Shown: piece after piece, positions 1-9,210 of the stretch | Layout: the number at the start of each line of letters is the position of its first letter | Numbering within the stretch: position 1 is the stretch's first letter | DNA from: Luteimonas sp. MC1825 | GTDB lineage: Bacteria > Pseudomonadota > Gammaproteobacteria > Xanthomonadales > Xanthomonadaceae | NCBI RefSeq assembly: GCF_014764385.1 | Contig: NZ_CP061714.1 | Coordinates: 1,736,001 to 1,800,000 of the forward strand | DNA: 64,000 nucleotides | Reading direction: 5' to 3' | The notes under the pieces: model-generated | Told to the model about the DNA's origin: nothing | Seen by the model: only the letters and a program-made list of their open reading frames with translations | Databases searched by the model: none | Position numbers and translations under genes: made by a program

Positions 1-879
1 GCGGTCGACCACGGCGCGCACCTGCCCCGATTCGATCCACGGCCACGCCACGCGCTCGACCTCGGCCGCGAGCCGCGCCTTCTCGTCGGCGCTGCGCGGA
101 CGCAGCATGGAGCCGGTGATCACCGCCTGCTTGCGCATCACCGTCGCCACCGGAACCTGCAGTTCATTGCCGCCCTGGGCGGCGATGTAGACGATGCGGC
201 CACCGGTGTTGAGCGCGTCGAGCGTCGCGGCGAAGTATGGTGCGCCGACCATGTCCACGGCCACGTCGATGCCGCCCGCGGCCAGCGCAGCCGCAGCGAA
301 ATCCTCACGCGTGGTGTCCACCGCCACGTCGGCACCGAGCGCGCGCGCGGCGGCCGCCTTGTCCGCGCCGCGCGCGGTGGCCACGACGCGTGCGCCGGCG
401 GCCTTCGCCATCTGGATCGCGGCCACGCCGATGCCCGACGTCGCGCCGTGCACCAGCAACGTCTCGCCGGCACGCAGCGCGCCGTGCTCGAACACGTTCG
501 CGTACACCGTGAACAACGTCTCCGGCAGCGCCGCGGCCTGCACGAAATCCAGCCCCGCCGGCACCGGCAGCGCGTGGCGCGCGTCGACCAGCGCATACCC
601 GGCGTAGCCGCCGCCGCCGAGCAGCGCGCAGACCCGGTCGCCGACCTTCCAGCGGCCCGCGGCTTCGACCACCTCGCCGGCGACTTCCAGCCCCAGGGTG
701 TCGGGCGCACCCGGCGGCGGCGGATAGCGGCCGGTGCGCTGCAGCACGTCGGGGCGGTTCACGCCGGCCGCGTGCACCCGCAGCAGCAGCTCACCCTCGC
801 GCGGTCGCGGGCGCGGCACTGTCACCGCATGCAGGGCCTCGGCGGGGCCGGAGCCACCGCGGATGGCGATCGCAGTCAT
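1..879 (-). CDS. NAD(P)H:quinone oxidoreductase (MDR superfamily), C-terminus cut by window edge
   Basis: This is a medium-chain dehydrogenase/reductase of the zinc-free quinone reductase (QOR/PIG3) type, expected to reduce quinones or enones with NADPH in the cytosol. From the ATG at 879 the minus strand is open for 293 codons to the window edge, so only the last few dozen residues are missing. The GroES-like N-terminus carries GVNRPDVLQRTGRYPPPPG, which is typical of the PIG3 branch. The nucleotide-binding half carries LVHGATSGIGVAAIQ, and the structural-zinc cysteine cluster of alcohol dehydrogenases is absent. It is divergent from the azurin gene across 134 bp. The substrate cannot be read from sequence. 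Confidence 0.9.
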   Translation of the reverse strand, partial: MTAIAIRGGSGPAEALHAVTVPRPRPREGELLLRVHAAGVNRPDVLQRTGRYPPPPGAPDTLGLEVAGEVVEAAGRWKVGDRVCALLGGGGYAGYALVDARHALPVPAGLDFVQAAALPETLFTVYANVFEHGALRAGETLLVHGATSGIGVAAIQMAKAAGARVVATARGADKAAAARALGADVAVDTTREDFAAAALAAGGIDVAVDMVGAPYFAATLDALNTGGRIVYIAAQGGNELQVPVATVMRKQAVITGSMLRPRSADEKARLAAEVERVAWPWIESGQVRAVVDR

Positions 880-1013
880 CGTGTCCGGCATCCGGATGCT
901 CCGCAACGTGGGGCCCACACGGTACACCGCCCGCGGCGCGCGCCGGCCGTCTTCACACCCAACGCCCACGCGGCGCGCGACCATCGCCGGGTCTACAACG
1001 CAAAGAGGTTGAC

Positions 1014-1631
1014 ATGAAGACTTCGATCGCACTCCTCGCCGCCGCCTGCGCCCTGTCGCTGGCTGCGTGCGGCAACAACGAACCGGGCACCGACACCAGC
1101 GCCACCCCGGGCCCGTCCACGGCACCGGTGGCGACCACCCCCCCGGTCGAAGCGCCGCCGGTCGAGACCCCCGCTGACACCATGCCGCCAGCGACGTCCG
1201 AAGCGCCCGCCACCGGCACCAGCGGCAAGCCGAACGCCGTGGTGGACAACTGCAAGACCACCATCGAAGGCAACGATGCGATGCAGTACAACGTCGGCGC
1301 GATCGTGGTGCCGGCCTCGTGCAGCGAATTCACCATCACCCTGCAGCATGTCGGCAAGCTGCCGGTCGCCGCCATGGGCCACAACGTCGTGATCAGCAGC
1401 GAGTCCAACATGATGGGCGTCAACGCCGACGGCATCGCTGCGGGTGCGGGTGCAAGCTTCGTCAAGGCCGATGATTCACGCGTGGTCGCGCACACCGAGA
1501 TGATCGGCGGCGGCCAGAGCACGTCCGTCACCTTCCCGGTGTCCAAACTCCAGGATGGCGGACCGTACATGTTCTTCTGCAGCTTCCCGGGCCATGCGGC
1601 ACTGATGAAGGGTTCCATCAGCGTCGGCTGA
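1014..1631 (+). CDS. azu: Lipid-anchored azurin (type 1 blue copper protein)
   Basis: This azurin is a periplasmic one-electron carrier that can feed nitrite or nitric oxide reductases. The 205-aa product has a lipoprotein signal ending in LSLAAC (lipidated Cys19). A Pro/Thr/Ala-rich tether of about 55 residues follows, then the azurin domain (about 74-205). The copper ligands are His123, Cys189, His194 and Met198, with exactly the 66/5/4 spacing of Pseudomonas azurin. Cys80 and Cys103 match the conserved disulfide. An AGAGG ribosome binding site precedes the ATG. A lipid anchor plus tether is known in some Gram-negative azurins (Laz type) and suggests outer-membrane attachment. The nor operon 55 kb downstream is a plausible electron sink, but that link is inference. 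Confidence 0.96.
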   Translation: MKTSIALLAAACALSLAACGNNEPGTDTSATPGPSTAPVATTPPVEAPPVETPADTMPPATSEAPATGTSGKPNAVVDNCKTTIEGNDAMQYNVGAIVVPASCSEFTITLQHVGKLPVAAMGHNVVISSESNMMGVNADGIAAGAGASFVKADDSRVVAHTEMIGGGQSTSVTFPVSKLQDGGPYMFFCSFPGHAALMKGSISVG

Positions 1632-1669
1632 TAACGACCGATGTCCGCGATGCCAGGGAGGGCGTCGCG

Positions 1670-1696
1670 GCCATGGCGCGGCACGCCGCCCATGGC
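1670..1696. terminator. Imperfect hairpin between convergent genes
   Basis: The arms GCCATG and CATGGC enclose a further partly paired GC-rich core in the short gap between the azurin and LysR genes, which converge here. There is no T-run on either strand, so a role as a bidirectional terminator is only a guess. Confidence 0.25.
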
Positions 1697-1698
1697 GC

Positions 1699-2595
1699 TC
1701 ATTGCCTGTCGGCGAACGCCTCGGCCAGATAGTCGATCATCACCCGCACCTTGGCCGGCGGGCGCCGGTCCGGCGGATACAGCACGTGGATGCCGCCAAG
1801 GTCGACGACCGGCCGGTCCAGCTCGAGCGCCACCAGTTCGCCGCGTTCCAGCGCCGTGGCGACGATGAAGTCAGGCTGGTAGATGATGCCCTGCCCGCCC
1901 ACCGCCGCCGCCAGCAGCGCGTCGCCGTTGTTGGCCATCAGGTTGCCCGAAGCCGGCACACGGAATTCGCCACGCAGGCCAAACGCCCAATGGCTGCCGT
2001 CCTGCATGGCCGTGAGCGTGTAGCCCAGGCAATTGTGTTGCGCCAGCTCGGCGATGCGCCGCGGCACCCCGCGGGAGTCGAGATAGGTCGGCGCCGCGCA
2101 CACGCGCATCGCGCAGTCCGCAAGCCGCCGCGCCTGCAGTGGACTGTCGGCCAGCCGCCCGATGCGGATCGCCAGGTCCCAGTTGTCGGCAATCACGTCC
2201 AGCTGCGCGTCACTCAGGCCAAGTTCGACCCGCACCTCCGGATGCAGCCGCGCGAACGCCGGCATCAACGGCGCGATGAAACGGCTGCCGAACGACAGCG
2301 GCACGTTCATGCGCAGCAGTCCGCTCGCCGTGACGCGTTGCGATGCGGCCTCCGCCTCCGCTTCGTCGATTTCGGCAAGGATGCGCTGGCAGGCATCGAG
2401 GTAATTGCTGCCGGCCTCGGTGAGTGCAAGGCGGCGCGTGGTGCGATGGAACAGCTTGACGCCCAGCCGCGCTTCCAGCGCATTGACATGCTTGGTCGCC
2501 ATGGCCGGCGACATGCCCAACTGGCGCGCGGCCGCGGACAGGCTGCCGGCACCAGCCGCACGCACGAACACCCGCATGCTGGTGATGCGATCCAT
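1699..2595 (-). CDS. LysR-family transcriptional regulator
   Basis: This 298-aa protein has the full LysR layout. The N-terminal winged helix-turn-helix (about 1-60, MDRITSMRVFVRAAGAGSLS, with the recognition region around SPAMATKHVNALE) is followed by a periplasmic-binding-fold effector domain (about 90-295). It belongs to the large AaeR/DmlR-like subgroup that often controls a divergent oxidoreductase or dioxygenase. The gene is divergent from the DODA-type dioxygenase (start 2700) across 104 bp, so control of that gene and of the following SDR gene is likely, as is autoregulation. The effector is unknown. Confidence 0.94.
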   Translation of the reverse strand: MDRITSMRVFVRAAGAGSLSAAARQLGMSPAMATKHVNALEARLGVKLFHRTTRRLALTEAGSNYLDACQRILAEIDEAEAEAASQRVTASGLLRMNVPLSFGSRFIAPLMPAFARLHPEVRVELGLSDAQLDVIADNWDLAIRIGRLADSPLQARRLADCAMRVCAAPTYLDSRGVPRRIAELAQHNCLGYTLTAMQDGSHWAFGLRGEFRVPASGNLMANNGDALLAAAVGGQGIIYQPDFIVATALERGELVALELDRPVVDLGGIHVLYPPDRRPPAKVRVMIDYLAEAFADRQ

Positions 2596-2699
2596 CCCGC
2601 CTCCTACTTTCAGTGCGAAGTGTTGGTCGATACTAGCCGGTTCTCCACCTCCGGGTCGCGACCCATACTGGACCCATCGATCAGCGGAGACCCCTCACG

Positions 2700-3533
2700 A
2701 TGACCAGTGACAGCCGCATTGAACCCGGCCAGCCTGCCCGGATGCCGGTGTTCTTCATCCCCCATGGCGCCGGACCATGCTTTTTCATGGACTGGAATCC
2801 CGCCGACACCTGGAACCGGATGGCGGCCTTCCTCAAGGGCGTGTCCGCGACGCTGCCGGCGCGGCCCAAGGCCATCGTGCTGGTCTCCGGCCACTGGCTG
2901 GAGCCCGGCTTCAACGTCACCGGCAGCGCACGCCCGCCGCTCATCTACGACTATTCCGGCTTCCCGCCGCACACCTACGAGCTGGCGTATCCCGCACCGG
3001 GCAGCCCGGCGCTCGCCGAACAGGTCGCGGGGCTGCTTGGCCAGGACGGCGCGGCGGCGCGGGTGGACGGCGAACGCGGCTTCGACCACGGCGTGTTCAT
3101 CCCGCTGAAGCTGATGTTCCCGGCGGCGGACATCCCGGTGGTGCAGCTGTCGCTGCGCGCCGACCTGGACCCGGGTGCCCACCTCGAGGCGGGCCGCACG
3201 CTGGCCGCACTGCGCGACGAAGGCGTGCTGATCATCGGCAGCGGCATGAGCTTCCACAACATGCGCGGCTATGGCGATGCGCGCTTCACGCCGGTCTCCG
3301 CCGAATTCGACGCCTGGCTGACCGCCGCCGTGGAACACGCGCCTGCGGAACGCGACGCCCTGCTCGCCGACTGGACCCAGGCGCCGCACGCGCGGCTGTG
3401 CCATCCACCGGGCGGCGAGGAACACCTGCTTCCGCTGCTCGTCGCCGCGGGCGCTGCCGCCGACTCCGAGGGCCGCAAGGTCTACTCGGAGACCGTCATG
3501 GCCACCACCATTTCCGCATTCCGCTTCGGCTGA
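2700..3533 (+). CDS. DODA-type extradiol aromatic ring-opening dioxygenase
   Basis: This 277-aa protein belongs to the class III extradiol dioxygenase family (LigB fold) of 4,5-DOPA dioxygenase/YgiD type. These enzymes use a mononuclear metal to cleave catechols. Likely metal-binding histidines lie in the N-terminal IPHGAGP, in VSGHW and in FDHGVFIPL. The length fits the family (about 260-280 aa). The gene is divergent from a LysR regulator and followed after 30 bp by an SDR gene in the same direction, which suggests a small regulon for aromatic or quinone-like compounds. The substrate is not evident, and some members are annotated only by fold. Confidence 0.92.
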   Translation: MTSDSRIEPGQPARMPVFFIPHGAGPCFFMDWNPADTWNRMAAFLKGVSATLPARPKAIVLVSGHWLEPGFNVTGSARPPLIYDYSGFPPHTYELAYPAPGSPALAEQVAGLLGQDGAAARVDGERGFDHGVFIPLKLMFPAADIPVVQLSLRADLDPGAHLEAGRTLAALRDEGVLIIGSGMSFHNMRGYGDARFTPVSAEFDAWLTAAVEHAPAERDALLADWTQAPHARLCHPPGGEEHLLPLLVAAGAAADSEGRKVYSETVMATTISAFRFG

Positions 3534-3563
3534 GCACGCGCCGCGGCACACGAGGAGCAAGCA

Positions 3564-4358
<795 letters not shown>

Positions 4359-4364
4359 GGCTGA

Positions 4365-4484
4365 TCGGCGCACACGCCGGCCCAGGTCGCACCGGCATGG
4401 CTGATGGGTCGCCCCGCAGTCACCGCGCCGATCGCCAGCGCCACCAGCGCGGCGCAGTTCGACGAGTTGATGGGCGCGGCCCGG
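4365..4484 (+). pseudogene. Aldo/keto reductase C-terminal remnant
   Basis: Just after the SDR stop, one plus frame encodes about 40 codons that read like the conserved C-terminal part of an aldo/keto reductase: TPAQV-A-AWL followed by VTAPIASATS and a QFDELMGAAR helix. A stop codon lies immediately before it, and similarity fades after 4484, so no functional gene is possible. It is best read as the relic of a reductase gene deleted from this locus. The identification is by eye only. Confidence 0.6.
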
Positions 4485-4496
4485 CGCGGCCCGCGC

Positions 4497-5426
4497 TCAG
4501 CCTGCGTGCGACAACGCGAATGCGATCGCGGCGCACACCGCCGCCACCTGCGCGGCGTTGCACTGTGCCGGCGTGGCGGCCGGGCTGTCGGGATAGACCT
4601 CGGTGGTCGTGGTATAGCGTGCGCCGGTGATGCCCGCGCACAGCCCCAGCGACGCGAGCGGGTAGCGGATGACGCCGGGTGCCACCACCGGCGAGCCGAT
4701 GATGTCGCCGTTGTCATCGGCAGGCGCGATGTGGGTGACCGCGGCCACGGCGTCGATCACCGCATGCTGGAATGCCGGCTGCGGATGCACGCTGTCGTCC
4801 ACCAGGTAGAAACCGTCGGGGATGCCGCCCGGCTCGAACGGTTTGCCGTCGCGGGCGGCCAGCGCCGGACGGAACTCGCTTTCGTCGCTGTCGGTGGTCT
4901 CGTGCAGGTCGATGTGCATCAGCACGCGGCCGCGCAGGGGCGCGACAAGCTGCATCAACGCAGCGGATTCCCGCACCGGGCTGTCGACGCGGAAGGAGCG
5001 GTTGGGATCGATGGCGTCGGCATTCCAGCGTTGGATGCGTTCGTAGCCCCATGGACTGACGCACGGCACCACCAGCAGGTTGGCGCGGCCCGCATATTCC
5101 ACGGCGCGCTGGTCCAGGAACTGCAGCGCGCCCTGCACGCCGCTGGTCTCGTAGCCATGCACGCCGCCGGTGACCAGCATGACCGGCAGCGCGTCGTCCC
5201 AGCCGCGGCTGCGTACTGCGAACAGCGGATACCGGCCGTCGTGCCCGTGGTCCAGCACGCCGTACTGCTGCACGTCGAAGCGATCGCGCAGGCGGTCGAT
5301 CGCGGCGACGACCTCATCGGCATAGCTGCGCTGCACCTGCTGGCGTGAGCGCCATTCCGACTTCTCGCGCGGGCCCCAAGGCTCGCCGGGAATGCCGATG
5401 GGTCCGGGGTTCGCGTGAATCGTCAT
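4497..5426 (-). CDS. M14-family zinc carboxypeptidase-like protein
   Basis: This 309-aa protein resembles bacterial M14 metallocarboxypeptidases. The zinc-binding HxxE motif is His90-Gly-Tyr-Glu93 in VTGGVHGYETSG. A later histidine in MHIDLHETTD and the acidic TEVYPDS near the C-terminus fit the third ligand and the catalytic Glu. No signal peptide is visible, so it is probably cytoplasmic and acts on small peptides or amino-acid conjugates. Its ATG overlaps the stop of the upstream hydrolase as ATGA (5426-5423), so the two are translationally coupled. Confidence 0.88.
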   Translation of the reverse strand: MTIHANPGPIGIPGEPWGPREKSEWRSRQQVQRSYADEVVAAIDRLRDRFDVQQYGVLDHGHDGRYPLFAVRSRGWDDALPVMLVTGGVHGYETSGVQGALQFLDQRAVEYAGRANLLVVPCVSPWGYERIQRWNADAIDPNRSFRVDSPVRESAALMQLVAPLRGRVLMHIDLHETTDSDESEFRPALAARDGKPFEPGGIPDGFYLVDDSVHPQPAFQHAVIDAVAAVTHIAPADDNGDIIGSPVVAPGVIRYPLASLGLCAGITGARYTTTTEVYPDSPAATPAQCNAAQVAAVCAAIAFALSHAG

Positions 5427-6259
5427 GCTGCCTGCTTCGCGAGAAATGCCAGCAGCGCCTGGTTGAAGGCATCGGCATGGCTGAGGTTGCAGCCGTGTGG
5501 CGCGTCGGCCAGGACCACCAGCTCGCTGCCTGGGATGGCCGCATGCGTGCGCTTGCCGGATCCTTCGAACGGCACGTTGCCGTCGCTGTCGCCGTGCAGC
5601 ACCAGCGTCGGGACGCTGACCTTGGCCAGATCGCCGCGGAAGTCGGTGGTGGCGAAGGCCTTCATGCAGCCCAGCGCAGCGGCCTGGTCGGACTGCCTGC
5701 AGAGCGCGATGGCCTCCTGGCGCTGCGCCTCGGTCACCTTCAGTTCGCCGTTGGCGCTGAAGAAGGTGGTGGTGAATTTGTCGAAGAAGGCCTCGCGATC
5801 CGCCCTCAGGCCGTCTTCCTTCTCCTTCGCCGCGTCCTGCGTCAGGGGACCGTCCGGATTGTCCTCGCTCTTCATCAGGTACGGCGGCACGGCCGAGGCG
5901 AACACGACGCTGCGCAGGCGGTCTTCGCCGTGGTTGGCCACATAGCGCGCCACCTCGCCACCGCCCATCGAGAATCCGACGAGGGTGACGTCGCGAAGGT
6001 CGAGATCCTCGATGACACCGGCGAGATCCGCGGCCAGGGTGTCGTAGTCGAAGCCGTCCGCGGGCTTCGCCGAACGCCCGAAGCCGCGGCGGTCATACGC
6101 CACGACACGGAACCCCGCGGAGCGCAGGGGCCCGACCTGTGCGCTCCACGAGTCGGCCGACAGCGGCCAGCCATGGATCAGCACCACGGGGCGTCCATCG
6201 CCGCCGCTGTCCTCGACGTGCAGGCGGACGCGGTCCGGGTTCTTGTTGGAAGCGGGCAT
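5423..6259 (-). CDS. Alpha/beta hydrolase (non-heme chloroperoxidase/arylesterase-like)
   Basis: This is a 278-aa alpha/beta-hydrolase fold enzyme. It shows the oxyanion region LIHGWPLSADSW, the DRRGFGRS loop and the nucleophile elbow GFSMGGG, all typical of the perhydrolase/arylesterase (so-called non-heme haloperoxidase) branch. The open frame extends 85 codons further upstream. The ATG at 6259 is chosen because an AAGGA site lies just before it and the family similarity begins there. It is the first gene of a two-gene unit with the M14 peptidase. The natural ester substrate cannot be inferred. Confidence 0.9.
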   Translation of the reverse strand: MPASNKNPDRVRLHVEDSGGDGRPVVLIHGWPLSADSWSAQVGPLRSAGFRVVAYDRRGFGRSAKPADGFDYDTLAADLAGVIEDLDLRDVTLVGFSMGGGEVARYVANHGEDRLRSVVFASAVPPYLMKSEDNPDGPLTQDAAKEKEDGLRADREAFFDKFTTTFFSANGELKVTEAQRQEAIALCRQSDQAAALGCMKAFATTDFRGDLAKVSVPTLVLHGDSDGNVPFEGSGKRTHAAIPGSELVVLADAPHGCNLSHADAFNQALLAFLAKQAA

Positions 6260-6419
6260 GGGGAATCCTTGCAGGTGACATGGGCCGGCGGGCGCCGGAC
6301 CCTGCGATGGTCGCGGATGCGACGTTAAGACGCGGTCCCGCTGCACGGCATGATCCCGGTCAAGGCGGAGTCCCCGCTTCTGCGCCACCCTTGGCACGAT
6401 CGGAACAGAGGACCCGGCC

Positions 6420-6653
6420 TTGAGCATCCCTCCCATCGAAATCGATGCCGTGCTGGTCGCGCGCGCCCTGGAGCTCGGGGTCGACGAGTTCCGGCAGCTG
6501 ATGGCGGACAGCAAGATTTCCGTCCTGTGCGAACGCGGGACCGGCGAAGACGCGGGGCACTATCGCGCGAGCTTCTATTACGGCGCGCGACGCGCGCGGT
6601 TCGTGGTTGACGGGAAGGGGCGGCCGCGACCGGACAGCCCGGAGCCGTCATGA
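6420..6653 (+). CDS. Small DUF6522-like protein
   Basis: This 77-aa protein starts at a TTG with GAGGA upstream. It has the pattern of small proteins annotated as DUF6522: an N-terminal segment ending in ALELG, a short helix EFRQLMADSKIS, then LCERGTGEDAGHYRASF and a final strand FVVDGKGR. The function of this family is unknown to me. It is cytosolic with no membrane segment or signal. It lies alone, divergent from the hydrolase gene and convergent with the HNH nuclease gene. Confidence 0.75.
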   Translation: MSIPPIEIDAVLVARALELGVDEFRQLMADSKISVLCERGTGEDAGHYRASFYYGARRARFVVDGKGRPRPDSPEPS

Positions 6654-6663
6654 TCGAAGAGCC

Positions 6664-7038
6664 TCAGTCCTTGCCTTTGAGCAGCGACTTGAGGCCGGCG
6701 AACGGGTTTGAAGTGGCCGATGCGGGCGCATCCTCCGCGGCCAACGCGCTGACGCCGGTATGGTCGAGCTGGCGCGAGTGCTCGTTGTCGTGGCAATACA
6801 CGCAGAGCAGCTCCCAGTTGCTGCCATCAGCCGGGTTGTCGTCGTGGTTGTGGTTGCGGTGGTGCACGGTGAGTTCGCGCAGGTTGGTGCGGGTGAACTC
6901 GCGCGCGCAGCGTCCGCAGATCCACGGGTACATCTTCAGCGCGCGCTCGCGGTAGCCCAGGTCGCGCTGCTCGGCGCTGCGGCGCGCCTCGGCCACGATG
7001 CGGTCGAGCCTGGCCTCGTCGGGTACGCGTGTGGACAT
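6664..7038 (-). CDS. yajD: YajD-family HNH nuclease
   Basis: This 124-aa protein has the HNH fold of E. coli YajD. The zinc knuckle CGRC and the C-terminal CVYC frame the core LTVHHRNHNHDDNPADGSNW, in which paired histidines and Asn form the beta-beta-alpha-metal site. The open frame runs 36 codons further upstream, but ATG 7038 (MSTRVPDEARLDR) matches the usual YajD N-terminus. The physiological role of YajD is unresolved; a DNA-processing nuclease is assumed from the fold. It is the last gene before a convergent junction. Confidence 0.92.
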   Translation of the reverse strand: MSTRVPDEARLDRIVAEARRSAEQRDLGYRERALKMYPWICGRCAREFTRTNLRELTVHHRNHNHDDNPADGSNWELLCVYCHDNEHSRQLDHTGVSALAAEDAPASATSNPFAGLKSLLKGKD

Positions 7039-7090
7039 GTCGGTTTCCGGGCTCGGTGGCCGAGAAGCGTAGCACCGGGCCGGACAGCGG

Positions 7091-7993
7091 TCAGCGCGCC
7101 TCGGGGCCTGGCGGCGGCGACTGCAGCATGCGCTGCAGGTCGGCATCCTTCTCGTCCCACATGCCGTTCATCCATCGCTGGAATCGGGCGCGCACGGCGC
7201 GGTCATCGCGCGAGCCGCCACCGGACAGGTCGGCGGGGATCTCACGCTGCCGCACCAGCACGTTGATCGCGGGGACGCGTCCCCCCATCAGGTCCACCAG
7301 CGTCGGGCGACCGCCGGGGTAGGCGATGGTCACGTCGAGCACGGCATGCAGCCCGCCACCCATGGCGTCGATCACGTACGACACGCCACCGGACTTCGGC
7401 TTCAGCAGGTGCCGGTACGGCGAGGCCTGCGCGGCATGTTTTCCAGGCGTGAAGCGCGTACCTTCCACGAAATTCATCACCGCCACCGGAATGTCGCGGA
7501 ATTTCTCGCAGGCGCGCCGCGCCGCTTCCATGTCACGTCGCCCCAGCTCCGGGTTCCTGGCGATCTCGCGGCGCGTGTAGCGGCCCATGAACGGGAAATC
7601 CAGCGCCCACCACGCCAGGCCCAGCACCGGCACCCAGAACAGCTGGCGCTTGAGGAAGAACCGCAAGAGCGGGATGCGGCGGTTGAACACCTTCTGCAGC
7701 ACCACGATGTCCACCCAGCTCTGGTGGTTGGCCAGCACCAGGTAGTGCCCGTCGACCTGCAGGTGCGCGTCGACCACCACGTCGAAACGGGTGCCGCTGA
7801 AAAGGTCGATCAGCGCGGTGTTGACCGCGATCCAGTTCTCCGCCGCACCGGTCAGCAACGGGTTGGCCGCCAGGCGCACGCGCCGCAACGGCAGCAGCGC
7901 CTTGACCAGGGCCACCGCCAGCAAGGGCAGCGCATGCACCAGCGTGTTGATGACCACCAGCACGAACACCAGCGTCGCGCGCAGCGCGCCCAT
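7091..7993 (-). CDS. Membrane-bound lysophospholipid acyltransferase (PlsC/YihG-like)
   Basis: This 300-aa protein is a PlsC-type acyltransferase of phospholipid synthesis or remodelling at the inner membrane. An N-terminal hydrophobic segment (about 5-30) precedes the HX4D motif NHQSWVD (block I) and the block III signature FVEGTRF. It resembles the YihG branch. I chose ATG 7993, which overlaps the stop of the upstream amidohydrolase (TGATG). A GGAG box lies about 10 nt before it, whereas an alternative GTG at 8002 would sit directly on that box. Coupling to the acetylpolyamine amidohydrolase is a positional observation without a known metabolic link. Confidence 0.9.
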   Translation of the reverse strand: MGALRATLVFVLVVINTLVHALPLLAVALVKALLPLRRVRLAANPLLTGAAENWIAVNTALIDLFSGTRFDVVVDAHLQVDGHYLVLANHQSWVDIVVLQKVFNRRIPLLRFFLKRQLFWVPVLGLAWWALDFPFMGRYTRREIARNPELGRRDMEAARRACEKFRDIPVAVMNFVEGTRFTPGKHAAQASPYRHLLKPKSGGVSYVIDAMGGGLHAVLDVTIAYPGGRPTLVDLMGGRVPAINVLVRQREIPADLSGGGSRDDRAVRARFQRWMNGMWDEKDADLQRMLQSPPPGPEAR

Positions 7994-9024
7994 CAGCGGC
8001 ACGCTCCGAACGCACCGAGCACGCCGGCGACGTTGGTCCCGATCTCGCGCACAGCGTAGCCGCCCTCCTGCACCAGCACGGTTGGCAGGCCGAGCGAAGC
8101 CAGCCGCGCGCCCAGTTGCGGGAACCGCTCCGCGCCGAGCTTGAACGCGCTGATCGGATCGCCCTCGTAGATGTCCACGCCCAGCGAGACCACCAGCGCG
8201 TCGGCTCCGAAGTCCGCGATCCGCTGCAGCGCGGTGTCGAGCGCCGCGTCGTACGTGTCCCAGCCGGTGCCGCGCGGCAGTGGGAGGTTGAGGGTGAAGC
8301 CTTCGCCCGCGCCCGCGCCGCGCTCGTCGGCGTAGCCCAGGAAATACGGGTATTCCGTCTCCGGCGTGCCATGGATGGACACGAACAGCACGTCGTCGCG
8401 CTCCCAGAAGATGTCCTGGGTGCCATTGCCGTGGTGGTAGTCGACGTCGAACAGGGCCACCTTGCCGAAGCCGCGCTCACGCAGCTGCTGCGCGGCGAGC
8501 GCGGCGTTGTTGAGGAAGCAGTACCCGCCGTACACGCTGCGGCCGGCGTGGTGACCCGGCGGGCGGCACAACGCGTACGCGGATCGCTCACCCTCGGCGA
8601 CCAGCGCGGCGGCGGTCATCGCGCACTGCGCCGCCGCGAACGCCGCATCCCAGGTGCCTTCCACGATCGGCGTGCCGGCATCGAATGCGTAATAGCCCAT
8701 CGCGCCGCTGATGCCGGACGGCACGCGATCGCGGCGCAGCCCGCGCGCGGGAAAGCCGCTGGGCAACATGAAACCGTCGCGCCCGTCCTCGCGCCAGCGC
8801 GCATGCGCGGTGCGCAGGAACGCGACGAAGTCCGCATCGTGCACCGCCAGCAACGCCTCCGGGTCGAAGTCCCGCGGCACCACGAGCGCATGCCCCGCCT
8901 CCACCAGCGCCTCGCGGATGTACTCGGCGCGCGCCGGCATTTCGTAGCAGGGCACCAGCGCACCGCGATGGAGCTCCATGCCACCGTCGTGGCGCAGGTG
9001 CAAGGGCGAGTGGACGATCTGCAT
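7993..9024 (-). CDS. Acetylpolyamine amidohydrolase / class II HDAC-like deacetylase
   Basis: This 343-aa protein matches the acetylpolyamine amidohydrolase branch of the arginase/deacetylase superfamily, zinc enzymes that remove acetyl groups from acetylated polyamines or small amines. Its zinc-site and catalytic motifs are CRPPGHHAG, the DVDYHHGNGTQDIF segment and SLGVDIYEGDP. Its length matches the Mycoplana enzyme (about 341 aa). The frame is open upstream, but ATG 9024 begins at the conserved N-terminus (MQIVHSPLHLRHDGG). It is translationally coupled to the acyltransferase. Histones are absent in such organisms, so a polyamine or small-molecule substrate is the sensible inference. Confidence 0.92.
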   Translation of the reverse strand: MQIVHSPLHLRHDGGMELHRGALVPCYEMPARAEYIREALVEAGHALVVPRDFDPEALLAVHDADFVAFLRTAHARWREDGRDGFMLPSGFPARGLRRDRVPSGISGAMGYYAFDAGTPIVEGTWDAAFAAAQCAMTAAALVAEGERSAYALCRPPGHHAGRSVYGGYCFLNNAALAAQQLRERGFGKVALFDVDYHHGNGTQDIFWERDDVLFVSIHGTPETEYPYFLGYADERGAGAGEGFTLNLPLPRGTGWDTYDAALDTALQRIADFGADALVVSLGVDIYEGDPISAFKLGAERFPQLGARLASLGLPTVLVQEGGYAVREIGTNVAGVLGAFGACR

Positions 9025-9210
9025 CGGGGCTCCCGGACGGTCTGAACCGGCAATTCTAGCCACCCGCGGCCATCGCGGGCAGCGCCGCCTGACCGCCGGG
9101 CGGTGGGCGGGATTTGCGGCGGGCGTGACTAAAGACCGGCGAGCACCGCGCCGCTGCCCGCTACAGTCGATCCCTTTGGCGCGCCCTGCCCGGGCGCCGG
9201 GGAGTGCCGG

